Assembly: GCA_040881785.1 (NCBI GenBank)
Contig: JBBECO010000256.1
Coordinates: 1-11,893, forward strand
Direction of reading: 5' to 3'
Length of the DNA stretch: 11,893 nucleotides
Origin: JACDCA01 sp040881785
GTDB lineage: Bacteria > Acidobacteriota > Vicinamibacteria > Vicinamibacterales > 2-12-FULL-66-21
Position 1 is the first letter of the stretch, and each line of letters begins with the position of its first letter. Under the pieces are notes generated by a model. That model saw only the letters and a list, made by a program, of their open reading frames with translations. It made no database searches and was not told the origin of the DNA. Below are positions 11,269 through 11,893 of the stretch, in pieces. A program made the translations under genes and the position numbers.

Positions 11269-11303
11269 TTCAGCGATTAGCTTTCAGCTATCAGCTTGCA
11301 GCT
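11269..11303 (-). repeat. Heptanucleotide tandem repeat directly before actB
   Basis: On the minus strand, five consecutive 7-mers read AGCTGCA, AGCTGAT, AGCTGAA, AGCTAAT and CGCTGAA, ending one base before the ATG of actB (11267-11265). They fill the place where a ribosome-binding site would be expected, and none is seen. The rest of the 89-bp actA-actB spacer (11304-11356) shows no gene and no clear promoter. Confidence 0.88.
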
Positions 11304-11356
11304 CAAATACTTACAGTGAAATCGACACGGCTCGCAGCCGCGGGTGGCCGCGCAGC

Positions 11357-11893
11357 TCACCGGTGACACGTCGAACAGTTGGTCAGTTGCTGCGCGCTGC
11401 CGATCCGGTAGTCCCGCACGAGGCGCGCGCCGAGATCCGGGTCATCGGCTGGCGGAACCCAGTTCATGTTGAAGACTTCTTCACGCGGCCGCACGAACTT
11501 CTCGGGGTTGCGGTGGCAGTCCAGGCACCACGACATCGTGAGCGGGGCCTGTTGATAGACCAGCGGCATCGTGTCGACCGGTCCGTGACAGGTCGCGCAG
11601 CCGACCCCCTGTTTCACGTGGATGCTGTGGTTGAAGTAGACGAAATCGGGCAGATCGTGGACGCGGGTCCAGGTGAGCGGGGTATTGTCGCGGAAACTGG
11701 CGCGGACGGGCTCGAGAATCGGCGCGGTGCTCCAGATCTGCGAATGGCAGTTCATGCAGGTCTTGGTGGGCGGAATATTCGCGAACGACGATTCTTCGAC
11801 CGACGTATGGCAATACCGACAGTCGATGCCCATGCCGCCGGCGTGGTGGGCGTGGCTGAACTGGATCGGCTGCTCCACGAAGTCGTTCTGCCC
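11357..11893 (-). CDS. actA: Alternative complex III pentaheme cytochrome c ActA; N-terminus beyond the window
   Basis: ActA is the pentaheme cytochrome of ACIII, which takes electrons from ActB outside the membrane and passes them towards ActE and the oxidase. The 178 residues visible contain five heme motifs: CRYCH (25-29), CMNCH (46-50), CATCH (99-103), CLDCH (123-127) and CSTCH (173-177). Further His residues such as those in FSHAHHAGG and FNHSIHVK are likely axial ligands. Family stretches are IPPTKTCMNCHSQIW, HDLPDFVYFNHSIHV and RNPEKFVRPREEVFNMNW. The frame stays open to the window edge. A GTG codon at 11878 is internal, not the start: family members have an extra N-terminal membrane anchor, so roughly 40-60 residues are probably missing. 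The C-terminus, right after the fifth heme, is normal. Confidence 0.96.
   Translation of the reverse strand, partial: GQNDFVEQPIQFSHAHHAGGMGIDCRYCHTSVEESSFANIPPTKTCMNCHSQIWSTAPILEPVRASFRDNTPLTWTRVHDLPDFVYFNHSIHVKQGVGCATCHGPVDTMPLVYQQAPLTMSWCLDCHRNPEKFVRPREEVFNMNWVPPADDPDLGARLVRDYRIGSAQQLTNCSTCHR

Noticed and set aside
11268..11356. A promoter in the actA-actB gap
   Set aside because: Most of the half next to actB is the heptamer array, and I see no convincing -35/-10 pair at normal spacing in the remainder.

Overview
The window is one dense, minus-strand respiratory gene cluster; no plus-strand gene is supported. Read in the direction of transcription (from 11893 down to 1) it encodes alternative complex III (ACIII: actA-actB-actC-actD-actE-actF), a small single-helix protein of unknown function, a SCO-type copper chaperone, and cytochrome c oxidase subunits II, I and III (coxB-coxA-coxC). 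actA is cut by the right edge of the window and coxC by the left edge.

The organism is probably a high-GC, aerobic, diderm bacterium. The gene order ActA-F / small membrane protein / SCO / CoxB-A-C, together with GC-rich coding sequence and short hairpin and heptanucleotide repeats, fits Acidobacteriota (Vicinamibacteria-like) best in my judgement. This is inference from gene order and style, not from a marker gene.

The layout is: 11893-11357 pentaheme cytochrome ActA (partial); 11356-11268 spacer with a heptamer array; 11267-8082 ActB; 8082-6661 ActC; 6657-6106 ActD; 6122-5466 ActE; 5465-5328 a 138-bp spacer with a 33-bp tandem hairpin repeat; 5327-4134 ActF; 4147-3647 small His-rich membrane protein; 3650-2778 SCO; 2774-1803 CoxB with a fused cytochrome c domain; 1800-199 CoxA; 206-1 CoxC (partial). 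Apart from the two spacers, genes overlap by 1-17 nt or are separated by only a few nt, so translation is probably coupled through most of the cluster.

The genes form one electron-transfer chain. ActC and ActF sit in the membrane, ActC being the likely quinol site. ActB carries the iron-sulfur wire, and ActA (five hemes) and ActE (one heme) pass electrons to the cytochrome c domain of CoxB. CuA in CoxB and the heme a / heme a3-CuB centres in CoxA then reduce oxygen, while SCO helps build CuA. The cluster therefore looks like a quinol-to-oxygen supercomplex of ACIII with a caa3-type oxidase of the A2 proton-channel subtype.

I do not see an undescribed system. The parts most worth a second look are the repeat sequences: a low-complexity, heptamer-derived insertion translated in frame within ActB, a heptamer array directly before the actB start, and a hairpin repeat with near-identical flanks between actE and actF. 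The uncharacterised small protein between actF and sco is also of interest. No promoter, terminator, RNA gene, CRISPR array or transposase gene is visible.
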